Below, in pieces: positions 48,528-60,390 of a DNA stretch of 64,000 nucleotides. The stretch is from positions 44,640,001 through 44,704,000 of the forward strand of contig OX419760.1 of assembly GCA_948567375.1 (NCBI GenBank), given 5' to 3'. Within the stretch, counting starts at the first letter, position 1, and each line of letters opens with the position of its first letter. This DNA is from Lunularia cruciata (taxonomy: Eukaryota > Streptophyta > Marchantiopsida > Lunulariales > Lunulariaceae). A model generated the notes under the pieces. The model worked only from the letters and a program-made list of their open reading frames with translations, was not told where the DNA came from and ran no database searches. A program made the translations under genes and the position numbers.

Positions 48528-51288
48528 CTGCACTCCACTTCCCACCAGATAATTGGAGACACTGTAATCACGTGCATCGTCCTAGATCAAACTGGGATTG
48601 TGTGGTTAACCCTATGCAGCTTAGGGAACAATGACTAGACTATTAAGCGGCATTTCTACGGTTTTGAAGGTCTTGAATTCCTAGCAAGTTCTGTACAAAT
48701 TTAGGTGTCCGTCGCTTTCTAACAGGGAGGCACTTGATATACAGAAATAAGTGAGAATCCTTTCTAACACTTGATCACTAGAGACTTTTACGATTCATAA
48801 GTTTCTCCTATCTGGGCGACGAAGAACACTGTACTTTCAGTCTGGGAATCTACCTTAAAGCATCCGTCAGGTGGGGAAAGACTACCTTAGTAGTTGAATA
48901 CAATCACTTATGCAAGCTAATTTACTAGGGATAGAGGGCGAATGAGCACTTATAAGGGCCAGATTGGAAAGCTACCTCACCTTTTCTCACAGTGAAAGAT
49001 GGATTAGTTCTTCAATTTTGCGCCAATCATAAACCGGACTTTTCTGAATTTATCTGCCCGGTATGCTCGAGACAGGATTCTGCTTATACTTATACTTGAT
49101 ACAAGTTTGCTGTCAGATAACCAAGAGACTTTACTTGTCGGGCACAATAGATGAACATCAGCAGACGATGTACAACTGCATGTCATTTGCAGATCGCTCA
49201 TGTAGAACCCTGGCACTATGTTGACGCGGTCGAGGACAATCATGAGGGTTCCTCTTGAACTTGAAGCGCTTGCACTAGAAGCCAGAAATTTTCGACAAGA
49301 ATAGTGTTGAAAGCACGCCGAACACGAGAGAATGATCGGTCTACTGCAACAGGATACCTAATGGATCGTGACATGCCTCAATTAGCTCCTCCATGATCAA
49401 GCACAGAGGAAGATACATATACTCTTCCAAAATCACACAGAGAGGATCGTAAAGTTTTTGATATAGAAGACCTTCCAGAAGGCAGATGATGCAAAGGGGA
49501 TGACGGTGCTGATATATAATTTCTTCGAGTATCAAACACGACGAAAAGAAAAGCAAAACACAGACGATCCAAAGCTCCTCTGTTTCCAAGAAGGGTGCAA
49601 GTTCCTCCTTGGAGCTCATAAACTAAATCGACTTCGTTCTCAAATTAAATTCACAACTTGGAAGGTTAAGGTCCCACTACCACAGCGCTGATTCGTGTAG
49701 ATGCGTCTGTATCGCTCTGATAGTTTAAACAATTCACAACAATCAGACATCATCCGGGAAGACTTCCGAGTACATAGTATCCCAGACGGCCAGGGCATTT
49801 TCTGCATTGCTTTAGAATGGAGGCAATTGCGAACAAAGGACTCTCTTCCTCCGTTCCCTATACACTTCCTTACTCTCTGTGCGGAAGAATCCGGCGCCGC
49901 TTGGTAACGAGAAAATCCTTCGGTAGAGTAATGAGATTCACGTCGGATAAGGAAGGCAGATGCCGCATGGGTTCCATGATATCTAGAGGGGCCGCGACAT
50001 ACATTTGTCGTGCCGAAGAGTCGTCATTACCGTAACCATTCTCAAATTTTCTTACCGGAGCCTGATTCGTTAAGACGAAGGAACACTAGCGGACCAGATT
50101 TTTGGCAGTCGACTTTTGGAAGTTCAAGCGTTTTGCTCTTTGTCCCAGAAAAAGGGAGTCATCAATATCAACAAACCTCCGTTGATTGCGGTTCTTGTCA
50201 AAGCAAAGCGGCATGCTTAATACCTTTGTGCAGATGGCTCCTATAAGTAAGGTGTCAAAGAACCAGCGATTTCGATTCCACTCCTCTCATTGTTAGTCAA
50301 ACGTAAGGCCAGTACGCTCAAGCCGGCTTGAGCGTAGTAGTAGTTTCACGGCTAGGATGCCGTATATTAACTAGGACATCAGCAACCACCCATCTCAGAT
50401 GCATCCGTGGTCGTACAGGCAGATACGAGCTTCCTTTATCAGATCACTCAAGCTGGATCAGGTTAAGTCCAATAGGTTTCAATCTCAACGCAATGTCTAA
50501 CTAAGAAGGTGCATAACGAAATCTAGACAGGAGAATGGCTACCACTAAGCTGAGTTGTAACAGTGATTGCACAGGCGAAACTGAACACTGCACCATCAAA
50601 TCCAGCTTCTCTTTCACGTCATATTAACTGGGTTAGATCATTCCACGGATCCAAGAAGGTAGTCAGTTGCTAGGGGAGTAGTCTTGCTGTTGTGTTATCC
50701 GCAGCTTCAATCAGACAACTTAAAATTTGGTCCACATGAGGTTATTCTAATACGAGCACAACTTGACTGAGAAGATGCGTCAGAAAAATCAGCCATGGAA
50801 ACAGCTCATTTTGACCGATTTCTGTCGATTCAGTTTAGGGTAAGACAGCCCAAACCTAACACTTCACACATCGCATCCAGCTTGTAATCAATTCAAACAA
50901 ACTCGGACTACTTCATTATTCGTAAACAAGGAACACAAGAACCTGTTGTAACCAGAAAAGGCTTTGTTCTCTTGATCTCTCTGTGCAGTTGCACAGCCGA
51001 ACACTTCATCCGTCCCATCCAGCTCACAAACAAGCTAGACAAACTCTGACTGCCTCATTGTTCTTGTGTCCATCAAACAATGGACACCAGGAAGCCATTG
51101 TCAGTAGAGAAGTCTTTGTTCTCGTGACATGTTCAGTGCAGCTGGTTCTGAGGCCTCTTCTGAGACGTTGTCAACACCGTGAGCACGGACGAACCTTACC
51201 GTGCTAATCTCGTTAACATTCTAAAATGTCTGTTACTCAGCGTTCTGTACAGTCAGCAGCTTGGGGTGATGACAGTGCTAGGACTGTA
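48528..51288. other. host-like intergenic DNA, no supported gene
   Basis: Balanced base composition but only short frames (for example 49004-49243 minus, 50010-50246 plus) without recognisable domains. A perfect palindrome at 50313-50336 is listed separately. The sequence changes abruptly to AT-rich repeat DNA at about 51289. Confidence 0.4.
50313..50336. other. perfect 24-bp palindrome
   Basis: tacgctcaagcc is followed directly by its exact reverse complement ggcttgagcgta. With no spacer it could be a protein-binding site or a cruciform seed. No gene is close enough to assign a role. Confidence 0.8.
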
Positions 51289-53103
51289 ATTATTGTGGAA
51301 TTCTATTTATCGTGTATTTATTTAATGGGATCACATAAATATTTATAAAAGTTTCAAAATTTTTCGAATTAAATAAAAATTAAGGTTTACATTACAGTTT
51401 TACTTAAACAATAAATTTTATTTATACCATGAATATAAAAACATTTTATTAATATTTACAAGGTATATTATTTGAGTAATTATAGATTTCTAGAGATTCC
51501 TTCTAATCTAAAGAATATTTGGGTTTGTGTTTTGTAAGTTTATGTTTGAATTCAAGACCTTTAGTAAAGAAAGTATGTTCAAGTTGAGATGCAAACGAGA
51601 TAAAAGATGTAGGAAAATGAGGATTGAAATTAAGAATCAATTTATTTTGAGTGAAAAAATACATTGTTCTTTAGATTGCTATCACTAAGAGAAACCACAA
51701 ATTTATAGAATGATTGTTGATGAAGTGACAATATTTGCAATACTTGATTTAGTTAGGATGTTTGAGTTAGGATGTTTGAGTGATTATTTTGGTAGTTGTC
51801 GTTGTATCAATATTGCATTGCTCAATGTGCATGAAAAATAACAATTGATGTATTGATGTTGGAAATAGAGTGAAGAATTGAAATCAAAGATGTCCAATTG
51901 AAAAATTTGGTTGATTAGATTGAGGCAAAGAAGCAAAAATTTAAATTATGCTTGCTTGCAAATCCTCCCAATTTAGTGTAACGCCATTTGTAATGTCACA
52001 CCTAGATTGCTCGGACTTAAGAGTAGTAGTGTTGGTAGTCACGAGTATTTTGGTAGTTACTCATAGGCTACTTGTTGATGGTCAGATTTCATATTTAGTG
52101 TATTGACTACATGGTGGGGTCCATTGTCACTTGCACCGTTCGCACCATTGGATGTGTCGTCAGCGGGACCATTAGGGTTTGAGACCTAGCTCAAGTCCAA
52201 GGGGTATACTTTTGAAGTGCAGCTCACTTCTCTAATGTTGAGCTTTCGAGTTCTCGACAATGGTGGACACAACGTCACTTGGATTCTCTTAGCTAGAGTG
52301 GATATGGCTTGACGGTAATCAATGCTTAGTTGTTTGCAGATTATTGAGTGATAAATCAAGTACTGATCCGATTGAGTGTGATTTGAGTTGTGTAAACAAA
52401 TTGATTACATCAAAGAAGTGAGGTCAAGGAGAAATTGGGTGCAAGAATTGAGAGTGTTGGTGGTATCTTCAAGACTTGCTTATCGTTGCTAGCTTGATCA
52501 GAATTCTGATTTTCCCTAGTGTGTAGAAGCTCATTTGATTTATGTAGATTTGGTAGTGATGCAGACGGTGTGTGGAAGCACTAGCCAAATTTTGAGCAAA
52601 GAGAATCAATTTTCAAGCAATAGTTATGATTTTGAACTCAAGAGGTGAAAGCATGACCAATTTGGTGCAAGTTGAGCTGAAAAAGTGAAATTCAAGGTGG
52701 AGTTGAAAACCCATCCTTGTGAATTTGTGACTTGGAGAAACCCGTTATTTCAATTTGGCTTGAGTGTCGAGTTAGCGGAGAATTTAGCAGTCAGCCAAAG
52801 TTAGAGATTTATGTTAGATTTATGTTGTAGTTTATGTTAGATTTTGCCTAAATTTAGAGGAGTTTTTCCAGATTTGGAGAGGGTTCAAAGTGGCAAATTT
52901 TGGACCAAAGGGAGGAGCTTAGCCACATTTGGAAAAGGTTTGAAGTGGCAAGAAGAAAGACCTCATTTGGATGAATTTTGGCATTTAGAGACCTCAAGGC
53001 ATATGACGGTGGGCTATAAGAGGCTACAAAGGCCTAGAAGGGCTAGCAAGCCAATTGGCTAGCGTGAGGCTAGCTTGGTTTGTCCGCACTATTGTTGTGA
53101 GAT
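51289..53103. other. AT-rich flank, possibly the 5' part of the methyltransferase-bearing retroelement
   Basis: The composition shift at about 51289 (tgtaattattgtgg) may mark an insertion border. A 5' LTR was not identified: I could not pair this stretch with a second copy, and no tRNA primer site is convincing. It directly precedes recognisable gag. Confidence 0.4.
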
Positions 53104-54299
53104 ATGGATGAGATTTGTGAGGTCTCCAAAGGCCCCAAGTGTTACTTTGGTACAGTGGGTACCATTGAGTTGGATGATTTCATCCAAGATTTTGATAGTT
53201 GGTGTGATCTACAGCAAATATGGAACTCAATCTTGTTTACACCCTTCATGGCATAGAAAGGGTTGTTTTAGTATTTGGAGGGTCCGCTGATGGACAACTA
53301 CCATGAGTTCAATAGAGCTAACTTGGAGGAGATTGAGCCATGGAGACAATATTGGTCTCTAAACTATGTCTCCATTACTTCAAGCTTGATCTCTAGGAGT
53401 AGATTGGTAGTACCCACAAGTTCTAGCTCTTGTAGCATTGGTGGATCTCTTGGAGATGGTGCTACTACAAGTGGAGGTACTACTACAAGAGGTGGTTTAG
53501 TACTTGGGTTTAACCCAATGGTGGAGTTCTTCCAATGTTTGAGGCAGAATTACCATGGAGTATGGATTGACAAGCTGAGTAGTTTGTAGGAGTTCCAACA
53601 GAAGGCTTGGGACAGCCTACGCGAGCCATACACTCACATGAGACGGCTGATCAGTTTAATTCAAGGAGTTACTAAGGCCCAAGCAATCCACTTTTGGTAT
53701 GGGATATTGGACAAGAGTTGCAACGTAGAGTCCGTGATGCTATGTTATTATAGGCTACTTTGCCTACTTTGGCAGTGGTATTTGGTTTGGTTGAGCGCAT
53801 CGAGCTCAACATGGTGGAGGAGAGAGTGGTGATATCTAGATTTGGTAAGGAGATCTCATCCACAATTGTTACTTCTTCCAGAGTGTAGCAGAGTGTACCA
53901 TGCCATGTTGGTTTTTGAGGACAAGGTGGACAGCCCAGATCTTATGGAGCAAGTGGAAGGCCTATGTTGCTAACATTGTGGTGGAACTCACCATAGGAGA
54001 GAGTGCACTTAAGGTAGTGGACTTGATACGTCTGGTGCATCACAACGAGCACAAAGATAGTGTGAGCATTGCCAAGATGATTGGTCACATCAATGATTGA
54101 TGCTTTGACCTACATCCGGAGTTACGGGGTGGTAGAGCTACTATGGCAGGTGGTAGAGGAGCTCCAAGTCATGGAGGATGAGGTGGTGGTAGAGGATCCA
54201 CACCTAGTAGGGGTGGAATACTTGCCCTTACTTTTGATACAACCATGGCTACTCAGATTGAGCAATTGGAACAGAGATTGGCTAACATGGTCATAACTC
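53104..54299 (+). pseudogene. gag relic of the methyltransferase-bearing retroelement
   Basis: The frame from 53104 reads as retroelement gag with phrases VGTIELDDFIQDFDSW, TPFMAWKGLFQYLEGP and LGFNPMVEFFQCLRQNYHGV, then AIHFWYGILD and VERIELNMVEERVV. Near 53960-54115 two zinc-knuckle remnants are visible after frame changes: CC-stop-HCGGTHHRREC, and CEHC followed by IGHIND and a Cys. Stops and shifts occur at 53587, about 53707 and later. The true start may lie upstream. Confidence 0.85.
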
Positions 54300-54987
54300 T
54301 ATAACACCAATTTGTACATGTGTGTGGTATTGTAATATTTAGCTTAGTATAACAAGTACTTGTGAGATATTATTTATATAGATAAAGGATGGTTATACAT
54401 TAGTCATGATTAGCTAAAGTTAGTCATAACTAAGATAGAGGGGACCTTACTTTAGAGGAAATGGAAAAGATGAGCACCACTATTTTGGATTTTAGTGTGT
54501 TGACTTGGTATTATTCCTAGGTGTTTAGCTTTGAGGAAAGAGTTGAGAACTCTTGGGCCCGTAAGCCTTTTTGTTTTGAATTCTTCTATAGTCCAAGGAT
54601 AGCCCATGTGAAGGAATCCTTGACTTAGTTGTTGTGTCAAGATAAGATCACATGCTTAGTGGAATATGCCCATGTAGATGGATATTCCTTTATACTTTTT
54701 GACTTGACTTGAATTTTAGCCTAGTAACTTGAGTTACTTTGGTAAATAGTAACTTTAGTGCGTAACTATTTCACAAGTATATAAACAAGGGATGAGGAGG
54801 TACTCATCATCCTTGCATTTGGAACTATCTCTCTCTCATTAAGTTCTCTAGTGAGCAATGTCTTGTGTCTTGGAGTGTTAGCCTTGGAGGAGTATGATAG
54901 AATTAGGGTTCTTTGCCTTCTTAGTCCATGATGCGCTACCATAATAGCCATCAGAGGTTCATCTTGAGTGAGAGACATGCCGGCTCA
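54300..54987 (+). repeat. 687-bp LTR-like repeat, copy C, inserted between gag and protease
   Basis: Opposite strand to copies A and B. It begins TATAACACCAATTTGTACAT and ends GAGAGACATGCCGGCTCA. It interrupts the methyltransferase-bearing element just after its gag zinc-knuckle region, so it is younger than that element. No internal coding sequence and no clean target duplication. Confidence 0.85.
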
Positions 54988-55555
54988 CTACTCAGAGGAG
55001 ATCAGATTTGGATGTTGAGGCTTCCACCTCATATGCACGTTATAGAGATGTCTTAGACTTCATGTGTTGAGCATCATAGGTGGATGCATCTTCCATAGTG
55101 ACTAGGAGTGTAGTACATGCTCTAGAGCCTAGAGGAGCATTAGTGGAGTTGGATCCATAGAGAGGAGAGGTTGGTAGATAGGTCAAACTTCCCCACTCTT
55201 TTACACTCTCTAAGGCATTGCAAATGACATCCATGGCTCCTAGACATTGTAGTGCAGGTGTGGTGATGGGATGCATGATGGACTACCTACTAGTCAACCA
55301 CCTGCAATTACATAGACTGAGTCTAGCACAATGTTGGAGGTGGCTTAGTTGATTATGCACTTTCCATTATTCTCAACTAATGATATGTGGATATTGGGAG
55401 TTGACCCAACCCCAATGTTCCAATTGGCTTCCACACTTTGTGAGAGTAGGGATGATGTGGTCCCTACTACTAGAGCAGAGGTGGTTGATAGTTGAGTTGA
55501 GTTGGTTGAAGAGCATGGAATCTGCTCAACAATCAATGGTTTATGGCAAGCAACA

Positions 55556-56080
55556 ACGGTTAGATTGGAGGAGTTACCAACTAGACTGGCCTTTGAGCGA
55601 GCATGATTTACACTTAGGGTTGTCCTATTGGATAACCAAAGGGAGGTTTTTTGTTTGGTGGGACCTTCATGGAAGGTCTATACACCATAGGGGGTCTTAT
55701 TAGACTCTAGTGTGTAGCCCTTTATGTTGGGAAAGGTTGTAGATGTCGGTCTAGAGTTATAGAAGGCCGATGAGAAGACATATCCGTTTTAGATCCAAAT
55801 ATCTCTAGGTGGTGGTTCTACACAATACATCACATGTGGAGAGCTTGTTGTTTAGATTCAACTCAGTCATCCAATTGATAGCTTTGTGGTGAGAGCTCAG
55901 GCCATTGCAATAGTGGTTGAGTCATACAATGTGTTAGTTGGGAGAGAAATGTTATACTCCATGGGTTTTAGTATTGATTATTGGGAGGAGACAACCCCTT
56001 AGATACTAGGTTGGCAGTTAGGTGAGGGATGGGTATGTTGCTTACCTATACGCTTTAGTAGTGGTAGTCTTGGCTCACTA
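55556..56080 (+). pseudogene. retroelement protease relic
   Basis: With frame changes the plus strand reads LRVVLLDNQREVFCLVG, then ISLGGGSTQYITCGELVV, SHPIDSFVVRAQAI, and SYNVLVGREMLYSMGFSIDY followed by WEET. This matches the aspartic-protease region of gypsy polyproteins that lies directly before reverse transcriptase. The catalytic Asp block is too decayed to place with confidence. Confidence 0.7.
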
Positions 56081-56379
56081 TAGTTCAAGACCATGGCAAC
56101 ATCAGTTTCAACTTTCAATGGTTGTGTTACTTGGTCTAGTGATTTATTAAAGGGGAATGCCCATGCAGAGGATACTCCAATACTAGAGGAGATCACTTGG
56201 ATTTAGAGTATGAGTGGGATTGTTCCATCTACCTTGGATGTTCCTTTGTGGAGCTCAGAGGAGGCATTGCAACAGCATGTAGATCAGTTGGTACAACATG
56301 CTTGGAGTGGAGCCTTTCCACCACTAGGAGACTAGTGTGAGGATGAGCCTCTAGATTTGATTACCTTGACACCTCTAGA

Positions 56380-57480
56380 TACGGCACTCATTGCTTGGTA
56401 GTATCTTATAGAGAGAGTATGTCTATTGGAGTTGTTTGGTGGGATTAGTATTGGACTAGCTGTGGTACTATAGGCGGGTATACGCATATAGAGATACTTG
56501 TATATGGAGAAAGATGAAACTACTAGGCGAGTCTCTCTACATCATGTGGCACACTTTACCTATTGGTATCTTGAGTTATTACAGATGTTAGCAGTCAAGG
56601 GTTACCAAAGACCTTACCAACAAACATTTCCTTACTAGGGATGTAGGATTTGGAGAGATATGGTCCCATTCATTTGGTGATTTCTAGATGGCCATGTTAG
56701 AGACATACTCGTGTTGGCCAAGGTTTGGATCTTTAGGATCCCTGTTCAGGTGTGTTTTGCAGGATGTTATGGATATTATGACATCTCTAGGTTCATCAAT
56801 CCATTTCTCCAGCTTACATTTTGGAGAATGTCACTTTGATGAGTGATTCTTGCACTCAGGTGGTAATGAGTACACATCAGGTCCATTCTTAGATAGGACC
56901 TATCATGTTATTAGATGCAGCTAGAGTGGGATCATGGGCTCATTGTCTTTGTCTTTTGTAGATGAACCTCTTACCTAGAGAGGTTCTACAACATGCTTAT
57001 GATGGGATTCAACAACTAGACCACATCATTGTTGATGAAATCTTGGATGTTGGTATCAATCTCATATGGTGGTTGTAGCTAATAGGTCGCCTATGGTAGT
57101 GGTGAACCTAGTGGATAGCCTAGAGATGCTTTTCCTACACTTATGAGTTTCCCAAGCTCTCATGCTTTTTGAGAGGGAGGTCTTGGACTGGTTTGGGACT
57201 CACAATTGCAACAATTGGTGGAGCCCAACACCGATGAGAGAGAGCGGGCGATGGATTTTTGTATTGGTATTACCACTATTCCAATAGTGTTGGAGGCATC
57301 CAAGCATTAGGTGTTAGGTCAGGCTATGGACCTGAATTGTTTGACTTGGATTGTGAGCCTTGGCTTGGTAGAGCAGCATAGGATGCACATAATAAGCATC
57401 ACCACTCAAACACTTATGAACCCTGTGCTTATCAAGACAATTCATGCACATGCTAGGGGCAATGGACTGAGTGGATAAGG
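56380..57480 (+). pseudogene. C5-cytosine DNA methyltransferase relic inside a retroelement
   Basis: Conserved C5-methyltransferase motifs occur in their normal order, over about 1.1 kb (roughly 350 codons). Motif I is LLELFGGISIGLAVVL (about 56422-56470). Motif IV is HLVISRWPC with the catalytic Pro-Cys at 56692-56697, followed by a stop and RHTRVGQGLDL. A block DPCSGVFCRMLWIL comes next, then motif VI, YILENVT (ENV at 56824-56832), and a motif VIII remnant, LLDAARVGSWAHCL (about 56908-56950). The C-terminal motifs are EPNTDERERAMDF (about 57222-57260) and LGQAMDLNCLTWIVSLGL (about 57314-57367). Three reading frames are used, so at least two frameshifts exist, plus many TAG stops where CAG or TGG is expected. 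The block order resembles DNMT3-type enzymes, but that subtype call is weak. It sits between protease and reverse transcriptase of the same element. It cannot be active. Confidence 0.88.
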
Positions 57481-57734
57481 TATTCTTGGGACAAAGCCAA
57501 TGACTACTAGAGAGAGTGGTCTACTTGGGGTCCATCCAAGTGAGCATGGTCTACTTGGATTACACTCTTGGTCTACTTGGGATGCAACTAGAGGACATAT
57601 GGAGCTTGTAGCCAGAACAGAGGGAGTTTTTCACACTGAGATTGGGACCTCTAGTGGTTGGAGGCATGAAACTACTGCTCCCAAGGGCCCAGTGTAATAG
57701 CCAATCAATACATCTTCCACTCCTATGACAGTTA

Positions 57735-58051
57735 TAGAGGATACTTGGGAGCCAGATCTGGGATCCAAGCTTACAAGAGAGGAAAGACAAAGGGTTTGGA
57801 GGTTCTAAAGGAGCTACACAAGTTGTTTTACCTTTAGTATGAAAATTTTGGGTGGTCTGAAAGGACTTGGTATCCGGATTGAGCTGACTAGCAATACACT
57901 AGTTTTTTTGACATCCTTATCAATATAGTGATATGGAAAGAACATTGATTTAGAGCCAGAGTAGTGACCTTTTTGAGGCTGGTTTGGTGGAGATTTCACA
58001 TGGAGAGTATGCATCAACTACAATGATGTTAGCCAAGAAGGATATGTATAG
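57735..58051 (+). pseudogene. start of reverse transcriptase, truncated by nested insertion
   Basis: The plus strand reads SKLTREERQRV, FSMKILGGLKGLGIRIEL, YSDMERTLI and EAGLVEISHGEYASTTMM followed by LAKKDMY. This is the usual opening of gypsy reverse transcriptase up to the PAKKD region. The next base is the first of the LTR at 58052, so the catalytic part is missing here. It does not resume after the inserted element ends at 63717. Confidence 0.85.
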
Positions 58052-58477
58052 TGTAACAATATGGAGTTCAATGATGTAGTTAGTAAGGCTAACAAAGTAG
58101 AGAATAAGCCAAATTAGCCCTGAATATTCTAGAAGCATCAAGGAAGCTTCTTCGGAAGCTTCATGACTAGCTTAACTTGCACCCCAAGCAGGTAGCTTCT
58201 AGAAGGAAGCTTCTAGAAGCTTCTAACTAGCTTAGCTTGCACGCCAAGTAGGCGACTTCTAGAAAGAAATTTCTTGAGAAGCTTCTTGGTTAACTTGGCT
58301 TGCACTCTAAGAAAGCGGCTCAAGGAAGCTTCTTGAGAAGCTTCTCAAGGGCCTTGTATGCTACTTATAAATACCAAAGCTAAAGCTCATGCTAGGCATT
58401 CAAAGTTTTCCCACATTCAAGTGTCCCCATGTGAGTTTCCATTCTCCTATTTCTCTCCTTGGTCTTGGTCTTTTACA
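58052..58477 (+). repeat. 5' LTR of the chromodomain element
   Basis: Starts TGTAACAATATGGAGTTCAA and ends GGTCTTGGTCTTTTACA. Contains repeated AAGCTTCTTGAGAAGCTTCT-type motifs and a TATAAATACC box near 58366-58375 that could serve as its core promoter. In the first 66 bases it differs from the 3' LTR at 9 positions, all transitions. Confidence 0.93.
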
Positions 58478-58478
58478 T

Positions 58479-58493
58479 TGATATCTAAGCAGG
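58479..58493 (+). promoter_or_regulatory. primer-binding site, initiator-tRNA-Met type
   Basis: TGATATCTAAGC matches the common plant primer site TGGTATCAGAGC at 9 of 12 positions and begins 2 bases after the 5' LTR, the expected spacing. Confidence 0.75.
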
Positions 58494-58879
58494 AATGGGA
58501 TGGATGGATGGAATTTATAGACCACCAAATGCACTTCCACCAAACCATTGGGATTTCTGTGTCCAAGTACTACCCAAACATTGTTTCACATAATTTATCA
58601 CCTCACATTTTGGAAAAGATTTTTTGCATATGATCACCATATTTGAGGAACCCTTGGTGCTTTTGGTGGTAACTTATGGAGAATGGTGGACAAGATGCTT
58701 CTATGTGCTAATAAGTTAGATAGATCAGGGGTGGCATGATAGAGTAGCAACCATGGTGGTAATGCCCGATATTATCCTTGTAATGCAACAATAAATCAAG
58801 CACCTTACTCAATTGTTGGATGAACTAGATCTTTGACAACAAGAGCATGTAAAGAGAGTACCAGTTTGAGAAGGAGAAG

Positions 58880-60060
58880 AGCAAATCCAATTCCCTAAAC
58901 CCAAGGTATTTGAAGGCAATAATCTCCCATGTGCAATGGAGAATTTTATGTTTGACTATGAATGTTATTTTGAAGCCACCAATCTACAAGACAAGCAAAA
59001 ATAGATTCTCTTGGCTTCTAGCCAATTGGATGGAGTAGCAAAGCTATGGTGGAGATTTTGAGTGGAGTGAGCTAAATGATAAATTATTGCACCAATCTTG
59101 ATGTGGGAAAAATTCAAGAGTGCAATAATTACTCAATTTTAAGCTATAAATGCCACATGAGCTGCACGAGATAAGTTGGCGGAATTGAAATAGGTTGGCT
59201 CTGTAAGAAGTTACATCATTTAATTTTAGAACATCATCATGCAAATTCAAGATATTCTGAAGGTGAAGCTTTGGATCAATTTGTGAGGGGCTTGAAGTCA
59301 AGAACCAAATTAGAGGTAACCATGCAAGAGCCATAACACTTGAAGGAAGCCATGCGGCTGGCCAAACATTTTGATTCCTTGGTTGCAACAACTTGGTCTC
59401 GACCTCGACCTCCACAGAACCTACCAATATATTACACACAGGTGGAAGAGCCAGCACCAATGGAGATTGATGACATTCAGTGAAGACCACTTGGCACTAC
59501 AAATAGAGAGAAACTACGACAAAATGGTGGTTGTTTTTATTGTCGCCAATTGGGATATCACGTCGCTGAATGTCCATTCAAGAATAGGCAACCTCAACAA
59601 GTTGCACAGATGGAGTTTGTGGAGCAAAATGATCAAGGAAACAAGGAATCCTAGTAGGAGATTTCAAGCAGCCTATTGGGAGCTTGATTAGTTCCAATAA
59701 GATTGAAGGCTCAACTTATGCAAGTTTGCTTCACTTGCAAGGTATGATAGCTACTCAAGGTTGTAGGATTTTGGTTGATTCTAGAAGTTCAAAGAATTGC
59801 ATGTCTATGCAAGTAACAAAGGAATTGGGTATTCCTATCAAACCAGTAATTGGAAGTAGATTAATGATGGCGGATGGTAGAAAGGTTCTACATTCCATAT
59901 CTTGCATCTTGGTACCTCAAGATTGGGAAGGAGTATTTGGAGTGTATGAGGTTTGTAGTGGCACCTCTACACTACAATGCCATTCTAGAACTACCTTGGC
60001 TTGAACGTCATAAGGTCTAGTTGATTGGAACTAATGACAAATTCAAGTACAACACCAAGG
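58880..60060 (+). pseudogene. gag and protease relic of the chromodomain element
   Basis: gag phrases include NFMFDYECYFEATNLQDKQK and a zinc-knuckle remnant CFYCRQLGYHVAEC (about 59532-59573), in which the expected His is Tyr. The protease region (about 59765-59900) reads ILVDSRSSKNCMSMQVTKEL, where the catalytic DSG has become DSR, so the protease could not work. Several stops interrupt the frame. Confidence 0.85.
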
Positions 60061-60099
60061 TAGGAATTCCAAATTAGGTTGTCTGGCACCTTTTTGTAA

Positions 60100-60390
60100 G
60101 ACACCTAAAAATAATCAGTCCCATGATGGGAAGTTTGTCGAGAAGGTAGCCATAGAGCAAGCCTTGAAGAGAAATAAGTCTCAAGATGGGAAGTTTACCA
60201 AGAAAGCAACCATGGAGCAAGCTTTCAAGAAAGATGAGTCCCTAGATGGGAAGTTTGTTAGTGAAGCAGCCACAAAGCAATCTTTGGAGGAAGATAAGTT
60301 TGCATTTGCGGTGTGGATCAAGCCAATTGCACAAGGACAATTTGAGGAGTGCCAAGAACCTCATCAAGCAATGGTTGATCAGATAGTTTA
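60100..60390 (+). other. short internal repeats in the gag-pol linker
   Basis: A unit of about 60 nt is repeated about three times (near 60124, 60184 and 60244): DGKF followed by a short stretch ending in a Gln-Ala or Gln-Ser block. It gives an acidic and lysine-rich tandem peptide upstream of reverse transcriptase, probably a flexible spacer of the polyprotein. Confidence 0.65.

Larger units (their letters stand above)
53104..58051 (+). mobile_element. degenerate Ty3/gypsy retroelement carrying a cytosine DNA methyltransferase
   Basis: Domains in order on the plus strand: gag (53104-54299), a 688-bp LTR-like insertion (54300-54987), protease (about 55556-56080), C5 DNA methyltransferase (about 56380-57480), then the N-terminal part of reverse transcriptase (about 57735-58051). 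The last is cut by the chromodomain gypsy element. Every domain is broken by stops and frameshifts. Insertion of a C5 methyltransferase into the pol polyprotein of retrotransposons has been described for dinoflagellates and charophyte algae. The protease-methyltransferase-reverse transcriptase order here is read directly from the sequence. The element's own LTRs are not fully defined. Confidence 0.85.
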
